Positions 12,441 to 25,361 are shown, counted from the first letter of the stretch. The stretch: 64,000 bases of DNA from Trileptium ribeirensis (GCA_030248225.1 JASANE010001479.1:28963-92962); one strand, 5' to 3'. Notes: generated by a model not told the origin, from the letters alone. Numbers and translations: made by a program.

Positions 12441-14159
12441 TCCGACTCGCCTGTTTGGAGAAGCCAGATGGTTGTCATTGGAAGGTCTTGGTGTGTCTAG
12501 AGATGCTCAGCTTTATCCTCTATAAAATACGAGGTAATGCCTTGATGACAAACTGCTAGAGAGCCATTCGTAGGGACTATAACTACAATCGAGCTAGTGA
12601 GTGACGAAACCACCATTAAAAGCCCCCAGTCATGGGTTAAATGGCTAGATGAAGGACAAACTTCAAATGAAGGTCAACCACTGCCTTCGGTTCGAGGCTA
12701 TTGAGTCGAAGGCTAGGGCCATCGGTTATAACAGATGGATCGCAGTTATTGGATATGGAAAGCCAATAGCTTTAATTGTTTTCACGAACCCCATGCTTCA
12801 AAACCAAAAAATTTCAAACCATGCTACAGTGTACTGGGTAGACGACACCGCACACGTGATGCCGCACACCTGTTGGTAACGTGATAAATTGGTAAGCACG
12901 CGAGCATCGCTTCGATCTCGTGGTTAGCGTGTAAAAAACGGGAGAACAAGAAAACTACAAAATCCAAAAAGGCTCAAAGTTGGCTGTGTCAACGTTAGCT
13001 CATTACTGAAGTTGGCTATGAAGAGTCGCTTGTTGAATCCCTGCTGTGAACGTCTGTCGGCATTGCCTGTATACCCGAATACCGACTGTGCGGAAGCAGA
13101 ATACGGTCTTGGACAACAAGGCGTACGTTTCCTTCAGTTTTCATCAAAAATGAACGAAATTATCGACTGAAAGCCGGTTAGCAGTAGAATCTGTAGATTG
13201 CGCCGTCGCACAGGTCCGATCAATATATCATTAATCGCTGTTTACGCGCACCCTGAGAATGCTAGTAGTAGACACCAAAAACAACTTCAACGATAACCTT
13301 ACCGAAACGTTCGAATCCTGTCTGAAAGGTGATATTGTAGATGTAATCGTTGACTTCAGCAATCAAGTTGAGCAGTAATATGTGAGTGCAACAGCTGTTG
13401 CAAAATACTCTCTGGAGACGAGGAATGATAACGGCGCACGTCTGGATTCGTTTGCGGAAACTAACTTGACGTTCCATGCCAACACTAACTTCAAACGCTA
13501 TCTCGAAACATGGACACGCCCAAAAGGTGAACGAATTCAAATCGATATATACTTTGTGCCAACACGGTGCAAAACATGTCACGAGCAAAAGTTCTTAATA
13601 GCGAACTCAAGCCGTTGTGGTCATCACGCTAAAGCTGTCTGCGACTCAACAAACCACGTCGAAACGCCCTCTTGTTGATGTGAGAAAATTGCGGATACCC
13701 GCTATACAGGAAACCTTTCAGATAGCATTACGCAATCGGTTTCAAACATAGGATGAAAGCAATACTATGCGATACCCTATTAAAATAAGTGCAAACCGGC
13801 ACTCGTGCTCAACCAATGAAAAAAGACGTCGCATCATTGACGAAACAATATCATCCACGCATATGAGGTGCAATTCGTGTTGCCCCACGTTCAAAGATAT
13901 AATTCTCAAAAAGCCTAGGCACAAACCTCACTACGATGAAAACAGAACGTGGGTAGCTTTTGCGGATGATCTAAATAGCTGTAAGTGTCGGTGACTGGAC
14001 CACACTTTTTTCAAAATTTGATCAAGAAGTTACAAAGCAGTTAATGACGTCATTGTAAATAATGACGGGAGACAGCAGAGCAAACCCGTAGAGAACATCA
14101 AACGCTGGGCAGAACACTTTCGTGAATAATTAAACGCGGAATACCCCAACAACCTATCC

Positions 14160-14555
14160 GTGAGGAAGAACTGGACGTTAAGGGTTTTTACACAATGGAT
14201 CCAGAACCGCTATCGCCTGAAGGAAATTTGCTCAGTCATCGCCAAGCTTCACTGGAATAAGTGGGACTCAGTAACACAAGAAAACCAAGCCGGATTCAGA
14301 GCTGACAGAGGCTGTGTAGACCAAATTTCAGCACTTCACCAACTCCTAGAGGTGCGCCACGAATATGGCCAGCCGGCGTATGTTGCATTTATTGACTTCA
14401 AGGCGGCATTTGATTCGACCGACCGCCGCAACTTATATAACATAATGGAAGCCAATGGAATACCTCCGAAGCTACTGGCGATAATTAAAGAAATGGTTGC
14501 CGAGAGCTACAGCAAGGTCCAGTCGACGATATTACGTCATCTGCCTTTGCACTAA
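14160..14555 (+). pseudogene. LINE reverse transcriptase fragment, fingers/palm
   Basis: ENQAGFRADRGCVDQISALH and AFIDFKAAFDSTDR carry RT blocks, including the first catalytic Asp in FIDFKAAFD. Ends by frameshift before the YADD block. The open frame begins upstream of homology, so its Met is not meaningful. Confidence 0.85.
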
Positions 14556-14652
14556 AAACCGGCGTTCGTCAAAGCTATGTTCAGTCCCCTGTTATGTTCA
14601 ATTACGTAGGGGACTGGGTACTATCTGAACTGTGAGTCCGTTGCCCTGAGTA

Positions 14653-14937
14653 TTGATCGGTGATGAAGCTTGCATACTAGATCTTGACTACACCGACAAT
14701 ATCGCCATACTACCAGAAACCAACGCCGAGCTGCAAAGAGCGCTAAACCTGGTACAACAGCGCAGCAGCATGGTCATTCTACAAATAAACTCTCGTAAGA
14801 CTAAGACCATGACCTGCTGCTGTACAGCGCAACCCGGAATCTATCTCTACGGCGGAGCTATCGATAAATTCGACAGCTTTTTGCTATCTTCGCTTCATAA
14901 TCAACGGCAGTGGACCATCAAAGACCGCCATTGGTAA
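14653..14937 (+). pseudogene. LINE reverse transcriptase fragment, altered YADD
   Basis: LDYTDNIAILPETNAELQ corresponds to the LxYADDIALL block, but the catalytic YADD reads YTDN, so the second Asp is lost. Continues through the LNLVQQ..LQINSRKTKTM thumb region. Confidence 0.8.
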
Positions 14938-15199
14938 TCGAATTGCTAGCACCTCGATTGTATTCGACCGACTGCACAGAAGCGTGAGATCTCGGTCGCT
15001 TAAAAATGAAAGTATTCGGGGCATGCAATGGGTTGATTCTTCTGTACAGCGCTGAAACATGGTCAGTCGAGGTCAGTGACATCCGCTCGACTTCAGTTTT
15101 TGAGCGTTGGTGCCTACGGCTTAATTGTTGGCGTTGCCCAACTGCACCGCGTACCAAATTCAGATTTGTGTGCCTTGAGCGGTCAACGAACTGAAGTTG

Positions 15200-17400
15200 C
15201 GATGCGATGATTTAGATGACTGGGGTATGTGCTGAGAATGCAAATCGGTCGTCACGTGAAGCAAATACTAACTACAACGCCGCCATCAACGTAGAAAAGA
15301 CCGCGCGGACGAGCGATTGTTACCGGAAACGATTGGTTATATCGATATAGAGCGAGCATTAACAGACGTCCATTACAGACAGTGGCAGACCCGCCGAATG
15401 GAAATTCTGCAAGAACCAGCCCGCGACCGGTCGGGAAAGCAATCATGTTTCCTGAAGCATTAGCGCCCCACTACGGGGATATTCACAGTTATTGACAGAT
15501 GTGCTTTATGTTGGCTTGTCCCCATAGGCGTGTTTTATATTTGCCTCCCCCCCCCCCCGATACAAAATCATTCCCGGGTGCCTGAACCAAGACTGTCCCA
15601 GTTCCCCTGAAAAGCCCAAGTTTCAGCGAGTAAGCCGGAGATATATTAATCATGATTTTTTCAACAGCCCCTGGAAAAAATTCAGACAAAAGCGTGATAG
15701 ATGCATGAATATGTGTTTAACCAAAAATAATTAAAAATGCAATTTGAAGTATAATTAAACGAGTGGCTATAAATTTAGCAAACTCTATTTAAAAAAGCAT
15801 TACAGAAATTCATCTTCCTGGAACTGAATTGACAATATTAGCTATTTTATATTATCAATACACACATATAACGGCATCATAACTAGTTACATTAACTGCA
15901 TAATTCGGACATCCTTGTGGCATCCATACCGCTGTTGTCCAAATTACATCAAATTACGATGTTTAGCATGGTAGGAGTCAGACGCCTGAGGGAGGTATCC
16001 CTGACTTCAGTGACAAAAATTATGGTTCCAGAATCCTTTGATAACGATCCTGCACCGTTCAGCTATACTTAACAACATGCGGTGTGGCAAGAACCAAAAG
16101 CCTTTTGGCTATTTCCACACATTTCGGTATAATATACCGGTGTAATCAGCTTGCCGAGTTTCATCTGTAGCGCATGTTAATGTGTTCAACTTACTTATGT
16201 TGCTAGAAGCTGCGCTGAATAAGTCTCTTTGGCCTCTACTGAATTAAATTCCACAAAATAGACAATTTTTGCGTCAAATCCACAGCGTTATCGAAAATAA
16301 GGATACTATTTTCTAGCAAACATGCCTCTACTTATGCTTTTTACTACTTTTGGCTACCTCCAGCGTATGCCGACGTTCTCAAATACCATCTGTTTTGTGC
16401 ATTATATTTTACAGCAGATATAGTGGCCCATTTTTATTACATAGCTAGGTGGTAAGATATTGGATTATGGGTTTTGTTCCTTTTATTTTTAAATATTAAA
16501 TTCTAGGTTTTACGGCAGTACGGAATTCGCCAATCATGATGGTTATTAACTATTATATTACTTATTTAAATATAAACGACCCGAGTTTTTATTGAGAGGG
16601 CTTACCCTTAGCACTACCCCGTATTCTTCAGATTTTGCATCCGTTAGCCAAGTGCAAAGTTTTCCTCGCAAAGAAGCCACGAATCCTGATTCTATGCTAC
16701 CGAGAAGACATTTTTACAATAATGCTCTACTATTATATTTTGGGAAGAGATTTTGGCGTTGGTTCCAGATGGGGCTTCAGACAATCAATTTTAGTATAAA
16801 TATTCACCTACGGTTAAGGAAACAAAAGGCAATTCATTTGACGGTCTCGAGTTACAGTAGCAGTTAGTTAGAAACTCTAAATATTAATTCTATTTTCACA
16901 ACTCTATATAGATTTCTGCCTTTTATCGAGCTCTGACCCTAAACAAATTTCTGAAACCGTATTACTATTATTGCAGTTAAAACTTTTAAGTGCATACACA
17001 TGTGAACTCATCTACCCTTTTATTGCATCTATTTAATTTTCAGTTTATTTGAATATATTTCTGAATTGAATTTGTGATGTCATCGCTTGTAATTAAATAT
17101 TGGAAACCTACAATGTCTTAGCTATAAACACGCCTATTGCATTCACATCAACATGACCTATCGTGCCTTTTGATCTAGTTAGTGCTATTTTGTCCGTTTT
17201 TAAGGATTTCAATATTTAAATAAACGTAAACATCCAACTCATACGATAGCTAACCTGGTGGTTCTTTTTTCAACATCAGCAGGCTGTTATTCTGAATTTT
17301 GAAAGTATCTAAACTTTCTTTTAACAAAATGCTATACGGATATTTTTATAGAGTCATGTTTTATAATTTTAAGAACGTGACTCGGTACCAAAACCTCAAG
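15200..17400. other. No gene seen
   Basis: A C13 run at about 15548, then AT-rich sequence. An open frame at 16592-16867 has an acceptor-like ttcttcag but no recognisable protein and no donor; not called. Confidence 0.35.
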
Positions 17401-17741
17401 TGGTTACTGTGCGGGAGTAATTCATGCTGTTGATTTCATCCCTGTAAACAGCTTTGCTGCGAGTTATGAAGGGAAAACCTTTTTCAGGCTAACATCACCG
17501 TAAGTCTGATCTTCACAATAAATAAAACGATTCGATTTAAGCTTAAGCAATGAATGTTTTAGATTCATGATTGGTATTGACTATTCCTTTCTCTGAAATC
17601 TATTATCATTTCCTATTTAAAATTTACAGCCGAGAAATTCAATTTTTCGAAACTCAACGATCCCAACGAAGCATTCAGTGTTTGCATATTGACAGCTCAA
17701 CGCGAAAATATGCTGGAACGAAATTACACGCAGCCACGTAA
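17401..17741 (+). CDS. Possible two-exon terminal gene fragment
   Basis: 17401-17499 reads GYCAGVIHAVDFIPVNSFAA then SYEGKTFFRLTS. It ends at GTAAGT; a 130-bp intron with a ttacag acceptor follows. 17630-17741 continues in phase (REIQFFETQRS...) to TAA. The acceptor of the first part is weak. In another frame the second part is also open for 46 codons (FSKLNDPNEAFSVCILTAQR), so frame and even reality are unsure. No family recognised. Confidence 0.28.
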
Positions 17742-18529
17742 CGACCCATTACAGCGCGGCGAATGATACAAAACTAGATGAGTGATACAACAATGATAAA
17801 AATTTTTTACGAGGAATACAATTTAAATACTTCATAATATGGAAGCCAAGCATGGATTTTATCCAAAACCGAAGCGCAAGCCCCTAGTAGTTTTGAAAAA
17901 AAACGCGAAAGGCCCAAAGAAAATCTGCTGCCCGTGTAACGAGCAAAATTGGGTGCTGCTATCATTTGAAATATACTCATGTGCCAGGAGCATCGGAGTG
18001 GAACAAAGATGAACATAAAACATGCATAACACGTAGCAGTTAAGCTATGATGAAACACAATTATACGAAGCAGGTAGAAGATTATCTATACTATTATTAG
18101 AGTAATTTATTACTCTTAATGTTGTTCGTTAAATCGCACGGGTAATCAAACCCAATCTTGGTGGAACTAGCTGTTTGGTACAATAGACATGCAAACTTAG
18201 TGCACTACTGATTACACCATATTTACGGATATAACAGTAACAAACAAGCATTCTGACCTCAACTTATTTTTCACAAACACAATTGATTATGCGCACGGAC
18301 AATGCCTTACGATTAGAATACATAGATAACAATATCTAAGCTCTTATGTAAATGATACCATCGACATCCATCTCGCACTACTATATCGTCACAGTTGTCG
18401 CATTTAGACTTTCAAAACTTACTCAGCCAGAATGCCATCCGTATAGCACTGGGCGAAATTTAATAAAATCCGTAAGTTTAATAACATCGCAAACAGAAAT
18501 CTCACTGCTAATAATAAAAATGTACTTAC

Positions 18530-18663
18530 TGTGACATATGGCGAATTGTTTCGTTACGAAGTATGTCGTACACACCGGATATTATTGAATCGAAGTAGCA
18601 CGGCTTTAGGTAATGGGGAATCAATTTGTATTGTTTAAAGGTAGCTTCAAACCATTTGCCCAG
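18530..18663 (-). CDS. AGL: AGL exon N (last exon visible)
   Basis: Acceptor gtttcag, donor GTAAGT; 44 codons plus two bases. LGKWFEATFKQYKLIPHYLK then PCYFDSIISGVYD corresponds to the family's GKWLQAMF..IPRYLIPCYFDAIL. The open phase shows the gene continues to the left, but no further exon was recognised down to position 1. Confidence 0.94.
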
Positions 18664-19890
18664 CTGAAACAAATCTGATACATTAACTGAAAGCTAACGT
18701 CATGAACGTTGGGGTAAGTAATAGCTGGCGACAGATTCAATATGCATTACAATGTACATTCGAAACTAAGTCCAAAATCGACTAAAGAAAATTATATAAT
18801 TGTGGCACAAATCAGGACACAAAATGATATCATTATGCTCAGTCATTAATCATCGAGATCTACAACTGCTCGATATCACTTTTTTGTAATACTACTTTTT
18901 TTCAGTGCCACTCCCTGATCTGCTGTGGCCCGAAAATGGTTCGTCGATTCCTTGCCACCAATACCGATTTTTATATATATCGACATGTTATTGTTGTTTC
19001 ACATTACAACGAATGTCTATTCGGTTATAAGGCGCCATGAATACGATAGGTTTGTTATCTGAAGTTAAATTACGTTTTCAGACAACATGACGTAGTATGT
19101 CTTCGTTTTGTTGGTAATATTATAAAGGTTATAAAGGCCATTAGGTTATAAAGCGCGCTGAATACTATATTTGTTTGTTATCTATCTTTCGATTTTAGAA
19201 GTTTCTGGCATTCTCGAGTCCACCAACACATGACGTAGTATGTCTTCATTTTGTTGGTAATGTGTAATAGTAATGATATTTTGTGGCGTGGAGTACATCA
19301 AGGATGGTCTATATGTATGTGATTCGGTATCATGAATACGATAGCGTGGTTATTAAAAATCTAATCTGACTGTACCATACAGTTCCAGGGCTATCCATGA
19401 GGTTTATGGTCGACCGTCGACGAAGCCGATTTACCGTAAACATTTTTAACATGCCAACACATTTATTAACGCGCTGGTTTCTGTACATTTACATAACCTA
19501 CATGCATTTATTATAGTTTTTGTGGCACGCAGTATAGGATAGTGGTATTCTTAACTTCTAACAGGACAGTATAATAATACTTTAGGGGTTCAGAAATTTT
19601 AAGGTGTGGCCCATGTGCTCAAACAAAAACCCTACTACAAGTTATTAAACATAATGACAATTAGATGTAGCCATGCTTGTCCTGTTTCACCGTCGCTTGC
19701 AAGACCCAAAGTAATTAACATTGTAGTAAATAATTCAAGTGATATTTCCAGCTGTAAAAACAAAATATATATCATATTGAAGTTTTACGCTTCGGAACAA
19801 GAAACGTATGCTCTTCCAGCTGCAATTATTTTCCAAAATATCTTAAGCAAAAATAGTACACTTAATTTTTTTGTTTAGTTTAACTCTTAC
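18664..19890. repeat. AGL intron M-N with a ~120-bp tandem pair
   Basis: Two imperfect copies (19022-19125 and 19143-19262) each run from ggttataa(a/g)gcgc through gaatac to acatgacgtagtatgtcttc and ttttgttggtaat. Remainder featureless. Confidence 0.6.
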
Positions 19891-20024
19891 TTCTCGGGTG
19901 CCGGCGTTTCCACAGAGTCGACTTATCACGTAGTCAGCCAACCAATCTCCGTCACGTATATTACCACAAATAGGATGTCCAAGGTCGTTGTTTAGCCGAA
20001 TATTTTCCATCAGCGAAATCATTC
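19891..20024 (-). CDS. AGL: AGL exon M
   Basis: Acceptor gcttcag, donor GTAAGA; 2 bases plus 44 codons. NNDLGHPICGNIRDGDWLAD then YVISRL is a highly conserved block leading into the glucosidase half. Confidence 0.95.
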
Positions 20025-20782
20025 CTGAAGCAGCAGACCACAAACAAATCACAAATATAATTCACTATGATACATCAGTTTTAAATTTTGACAGCGATTA
20101 TTAGCAATATCCAAAGAATTAATTAAAAAGCATGGATAATTTCAAATTGATTAAAATGCATGGATCATTTCACAGTGATCATTAGCGAAAATGCCATATC
20201 AAATGAAGCTAACCTGAGAAATAACACAGAGAAATTCCGATATCTCAAGTGATAGGATAGCTAGGACAGCCTAGTATTTAAGTAGCGTGCATATAGAATA
20301 ATATAGGTAACATATAAAATATATAACTAATATGCGTTTAATCCAAATGTACAAAATAATAGATACAGAGCAAACTATAAAAATAAGGTCACAAGAAGAC
20401 GTGAATCTGTACGCTTATTAGGTGAACGGAACCACCAAATACGTTCGTTCATTACAGCAGCTCTTTCCAAAGCCAACCGCACAATGTTCCAACGCATGTA
20501 AAATTTCTAGCACAAATTTTACGGTATCAGCTATAAAACGATCGATTAAGTTTATTGTGGTTGCATGTTATGCATCACCAGTCTACACGTTTAAATTTAA
20601 TTATACCATGGGAGACAGAAATTATATAAATAATCAACTATATTTTTAGATAAAGATGGTTTTTATTCATGACTCGGTACATTATTTCATACTGATGGAT
20701 TCCCAACCTACTAATTTATTTACTAAATCGTTAAAAAATGTAAATATTGATATTATTTGAGAAGCAATAGAACTTGAGTTAA

Positions 20783-21036
20783 GGCGTGTTCACACGCTCA
20801 AACTTTTTGCTTAAATTATGAGCTTAAATCTTGATCAAAATTTGAAAGCATCTTTTTTGCTTTTTTGGTGAGCTTGAACGCGTAAACACTGCAAACTTTT
20901 CAATGATATTCCTGTAGCCAACCATCGACGAGATGTATTGCCTAAAAAGTTAGAGCTCAAATTTTTAAACATAGCAATTTTCCTTTAAAGATCACAATCA
21001 AGTTTTGAGCTCAAAATTTGAGCGTGTGAACATGCC
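20783..21036. mobile_element. MITE copy 2 with TTAA flanks
   Basis: 254 bp with inverted ends ggcgtgttcacacgctcaaa and tttgagcgtgtgaacatgcc. It is flanked by TTAA at 20779-20782 and 21037-21040, the target duplication of piggyBac-type transposons. Same family as 7354-7594. Located in AGL intron L-M. Confidence 0.85.
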
Positions 21037-21275
21037 TTAAACTTGAAATATGACGTTTATGCTGGAAAATTATTGGAAACACATAATTGCCTATTCGATA
21101 TGCCACTAAATCACATTAAGCTCACATAAATGTTTGCTCCTCTTTGCAGAACTGCCCTGTTAATAAAGAATCTTAGATACAATAAACTACCGTATAATAA
21201 ATGCAAAACAGATGATGCTTTAAAAATACCGTTGATGAAATTCATCTAGTTCTCTGTCCGGTGATTTAGCTACAG

Positions 21276-21357
21276 GACTCCCCAGAAATGACTGTCGTCA
21301 TTCGAGGGAGCGAGCAGTGAGCGAACATCGAGCGAGCAACGGCCATTTCTGACGAGT
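21276..21357. repeat. Short hairpin related to 8128-8315
   Basis: ctccccagaaatgactgtcg pairs with acggccatttctgacgag, with gagcgagc words between. It lies just outside the next element. Confidence 0.45.
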
Positions 21358-21464
21358 ACGTAATACTCCAATTACTATTACCAAGAGTGCATTAGGGAAG
21401 AGTATGACACTTCCCTGCACTCACATATAAACCCGTGTTCCATGTCACGGGCGTTTTCGGCCTG

Positions 21465-21655
21465 ACCCCCCCCAGTTTCTGGGGGGGGTCGAGATGCCAT
21501 GACCCCCCCAGTTTCTGGGGGGGTCGGTCGGACCCCTCCCAGTTTCTGGGGGGGGGTCGGTCGAACCCCCACCCAGTTTTTGGGGGGGTCGGTCGGACCC
21601 CCCCCCCCAGTTTTGGGGGGGGGGTCGGTCGGACCCCCCCCAGTTTTGGGGGGGG
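21465..21655. repeat. Left-arm array of G/C palindromes
   Basis: About six units, each C6-9 AGTTT(C) TGGG-run, with gtcggtcg spacers. Each unit is itself palindromic and G-rich enough to fold as hairpin or G-quadruplex. The inverted partner array is at 24600-24790. Confidence 0.85.
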
Positions 21656-22578
21656 GTATTATGTGAAGCGATATTTCTATAATTTAAGCCGTTTCTGTTA
21701 TTTCATAATTACGACTTCGCGTATATATTTTCAGCTTTGTTTTAATATTTCTAGCTCTTTTTTTAGCTTTGCTTTTTATAGTTTTTTATTTTGATTACAC
21801 TCATATATCCGCCTTCGCGCGCATAATTTGAATTTACAGTTTGAATTTATTTGAATTTGAAGTGTAATACAGCGCTTATCGATTTACGAATCAATCCGAT
21901 TTAATCCGATTTACGATTCTTTCGACTTTACGATTCAATCCGATTTAGTCGTATTAGCGTGAATAAGAGAATGCAGGAATATAGTTTACCACTTTGCCTT
22001 TCATGCTGAGACACCAAGGTCTCAGGAGGTAGCGGCGCCGGGGGGGGGGGTGGGGGAAACCTCAACGGGAGAGTAGAAGCACACGGGCGAAGGTCCTCCA
22101 AAGCGGGGTTGATAACCCCCCGTCCAACGAGGACATCCTTTCTTTTTGCTAAATGTATCCCCGTTTTTGCCAATTGTTGCTAAAGTTTTCCTCGCGCGGG
22201 GGGGCGATAGGGTGGTATCTTTATGGGGGAGGGTACACCAGGACCACGGAGTGGGGTCCGAGGCCTAAGAGGTAACTTCCTGAACCCTTGCAGCATGCAT
22301 TTTTTTTGCGAAAACAATGCTCCCATTTTGGATTCATTTATGGCTGAAATTCCTTAGTAACTATTCTCTAACAGCTGCCAAATTTTACAAATAATCCAGT
22401 TGTGTAAAAATTTGGCATCACTTATAAAAATAGTCAAAGCTTCAAGTCACAATAACGTGCGTAAGCAAGATTGTTTCTCCCCAGGTGAGAATTTGGGTAA
22501 ATGAGAAAATACTTTTTCAATCCGAAAACCCAGATGTATCTACAGACATGCCAATAGCAATAAATAATCCCTGTACGC

Positions 22579-23648
22579 CAGGGAGCAACCGGAATTCCGG
22601 TTCCGGCGAAAATCGTGTTCCGGTTGTGGTTCCGGCAAAGAACAAAATCCAAACCGGAACCGGAATTCCGGTCTGAAAATTTTGTGTGAAATTTTCCACG
22701 TTTTTTGCTTCATCCTGTAATCCAAACATATGTAATATATATTATACAATGACCAAGCTCCAATACAACCGAGTAAAAGAAAAAATTAACTAACCAATTT
22801 GCCGTGTGAAACGTAAGTAGGGCACATAATTTGAGCAGGAATTTTTCATAATAACCTGCAGGAGTTTGTTAAATCAAAGCCAGGTCGATGCTTTAGCAGC
22901 TATTTTACACATCCAGAAGTCTATGGGATACGTTTGAATTAAACCGGTCCAACTAGGTAACAGAGTACGCTTACGCAGAAGTACTTAGGGTATGCTTGGC
23001 TAACATAAATTGCCTCAAGCACCCGCCAGTGCGCTTGTAAACTTGGTAAATTAGTCTAAATTGAAGAAGACTAACGTTATCTGCAACGCAGCTAGAAACT
23101 GCTTTCTTCGCAATGAACTGTATTTATTGAAACTGTGCGAGCAGCATCACGGTGTTTTTCATTTATAGCATTCTGATTAGAAAGTTATCATCATTATCGT
23201 CTAACTGACGGACACGGTTTGTCCAACGCTAGCCTAAACAGTGTCTCTGACCACTGATCAGAAAATTACCTTCTATCTATTATTTTCTCTTAAAATCATA
23301 TAAACCAATAAATTTAAGTTTCCTACAGAAAAACATGCAACAAACGTATATGTGTAGTAAAGGGAGGCGACTGGAAACAGAGGAGTGTGTATTCTACGCT
23401 CCAAGCTTTGTAAGCACATTCGATTTGACGCAGTATACGCAATGGTGTATAGTGGAAGACACTTTTTGCTCTGAATGTCCAAAAACCGACATATTTGATC
23501 GACAAATAAACATAATTGGCTTCCTCAGTCTCTTTAAAGTTTCAGAAAGGCAATAATGCCATAAATTGGAAGACCAGGTTCCGGATCCGATTTAAATGTA
23601 CGGTTCCGGTTGCGGGCTCCGGTAAATTTCGCTTCAGGTTATGCCCTA
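22579..23648. mobile_element. hAT-like non-autonomous element, copy 1
   Basis: 1070 bp, flanked by the 8-bp duplication ctgtacgc (22571-22578, 23649-23656). Ends are CAGGGAGCAACCGG and, inverted, TAGGGCATAACC, fitting the hAT YARNG rule. Subterminal ttccgg/ccggaa words are repeated at both ends. No transposase. Nested in the 3.5-kb element. Second copy at 31993-34443. Confidence 0.85.
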
Positions 23649-24599
23649 CTGTACGCATCTCTACTAAGTGGCGGTATGAATGCGGAATGTCTGTAGTTAT
23701 AATAAGAACGGACTTATAATGCACCAATTTCACTGAAATGGTTGCAAAGGCGCATAAGCGAACAACAGGCTATAAATTATATAATAAATTTGGAACAATG
23801 ATTTAGGAGCTATCTCGGGAAAATAATTATGTAGTCTAAAACAAACTGAGACAAATTTGTGACAGCGTACTTTGTGAAACGATTTTGCAAATGAGTTTGT
23901 CGTGTTTGATTTTGTAAACAAATTTGCGTTATTCAGAGATTAAGATATTCAGAGATTAATCCGAAGGATTTCGACTGTGTTATTGACGACATTCCGAGGC
24001 ATTCTCGGTGTGTTATTATTTCGAATGCTGGAGATTACAGCGTCGTAGTCTTAGGTAACGTTAGGGAACGTGGTGTATTAAAATCTACGGAATATAAAAT
24101 ATCGTTAAGCAATATTTTACACAGATCTTTCAAAGCCTTCAAGTTTCCCTGTTTCGGGATTGCTCAGACAGCCATGGCTAACTGTGAAAAGTCGCTTGCC
24201 TATAAACAACACCGATTTGCTGCATAAGCAAATGCCCAAGAGTGCATTAGTGTATACTAATTCAAATGCTGCACTCACGCCTCCGGATTACTATTTTTGC
24301 TGCATAAGCGTTTGCTATTGCTAAATATTAAAAACTTTGAAATAAATGTTTGCAATACTTATCAGGACACATGTCAGAACGGGTGCCAAGATCGCCGGGG
24401 GGCACCCTGTAATTTTTACAGCGGCCTTCTCATTTTATGGTGGCGGCACAGACACTTGTTCCAATATTAAAGAACTATAAGAAGCAAAGCTAAAACAAAG
24501 AGCTAGAAATATTAAAACAAAGCTGAAAATATATACGCGAAGTCGTAATTATGAAATAACAGAAACGGCTTAAATTATAGAAATATCGCTTCACATAAT

Positions 24600-24790
24600 A
24601 CCCCCCCAAACCTGGGGGGGGTCCGACCGACCCCCCCCCAAAACTGGGGGGGGTCCGACCGACCCCCCCAAAAACTGGGTGGGGGTTCGACCGACCCCCC
24701 CAGAAACTGGGAGGGGTCCGACCGACCCCCCCCAGAAACTGGGGGGGTCATGGCATCTCGACCCCCCCCCAGAAACTGGGGGGGTCAGGC
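24600..24790. repeat. Right-arm array of G/C palindromes
   Basis: Inverted copy of 21465-21655, with slightly different run lengths, showing slippage since insertion. Confidence 0.85.
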
Positions 24791-25361
24791 CGAAAACGCC
24801 CGTGACATGGAACACGGGTTTATATGTGAGTGCAGGGAAGTGTCATACTCTTCCCTAATGCACTCTTGCTATTACCATTTGGAACCATATCACTTCATGC
24901 TCCTAACCATTAAGATGCATAAGTAGCAAAAACTATAAATATTTTATGTACGTTGAAACATGTTCAGCACGTCATATTTTTGCATGTAAAGATTGGTCCT
25001 AGATTTAAAATAATGCAAAGTAGAGCTGGTACAAAGAACATGATGGTTTTTTGGCACTGTATCTATTGCTGCAAGTATATTTTAGCAAAAACACTCCTTT
25101 AATTTCTTTTTAATGAGAGATAAACTTGATCGTTTGGGTTCGAAATCGAGGGCTGCACTTAACTTTTTATGATTTGGTCAGACTTCGTTAACTAAAAACA
25201 AAGTTGATTTAAAACAGCAACATTTCAAATCCTACGGTTCAAAACTTAATCTTTATCAGGGCACCACCTGTAGTGGCTCCCACCGTAAAACAAATAATAA
25301 AACTTGTACGATCTTTAGCTCAAATATAACATGAGTGTTCTTATACTCTATAGAAACGCAC

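Larger units (their letters stand above)
12940..15200 (+). mobile_element. Decayed non-LTR retrotransposon (RTE-like LINE)
   Basis: The endonuclease part is seen as gaps of coding text: the VNVSSLLK start near 12990 and TRPKGERIQIDIYFVP near 13520, matching the LINE block TSPDGRTRNQIDY. The reverse transcriptase follows at 14270-14820, then a C-terminal AETWSVEVSDI..FERWCLR block (about 15050-15130) typical of RTE-like LINEs of worms. Many frameshifts and stops; inactive. Confidence 0.82.
21382..24868. mobile_element. 3.5-kb element with ~410-bp G-run inverted repeats
   Basis: Ends are caagagtgcattagggaaga and its inverse, flanked by the 7-bp direct repeat ctattac (21375-21381 and 24869-24875). 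The inverted repeats extend to about 21793 and 24462. Each arm holds about six palindromic units of the type ccccccagtttctgggggg separated by tcggtcggac, then an AT-rich stretch (ttaagccgtttctgttattt). The interior has no transposase frame, so the element is non-autonomous. It carries a nested hAT-like element (22579-23648) and, at about 24236-24290, an extra fragment of its own end. Open frames across the G-runs are artefacts. Confidence 0.88.

Noticed and set aside
13262..13588. Minus-strand 108-codon frame
   Set aside because: Opposite strand of the LINE endonuclease remnant.
21435..21794. Pro/Gly-rich frames across G-runs (also 24591-24815 and 21378-21572)
   Set aside because: They read through palindromic C/G runs of transposon ends on either strand; run lengths vary between arms.
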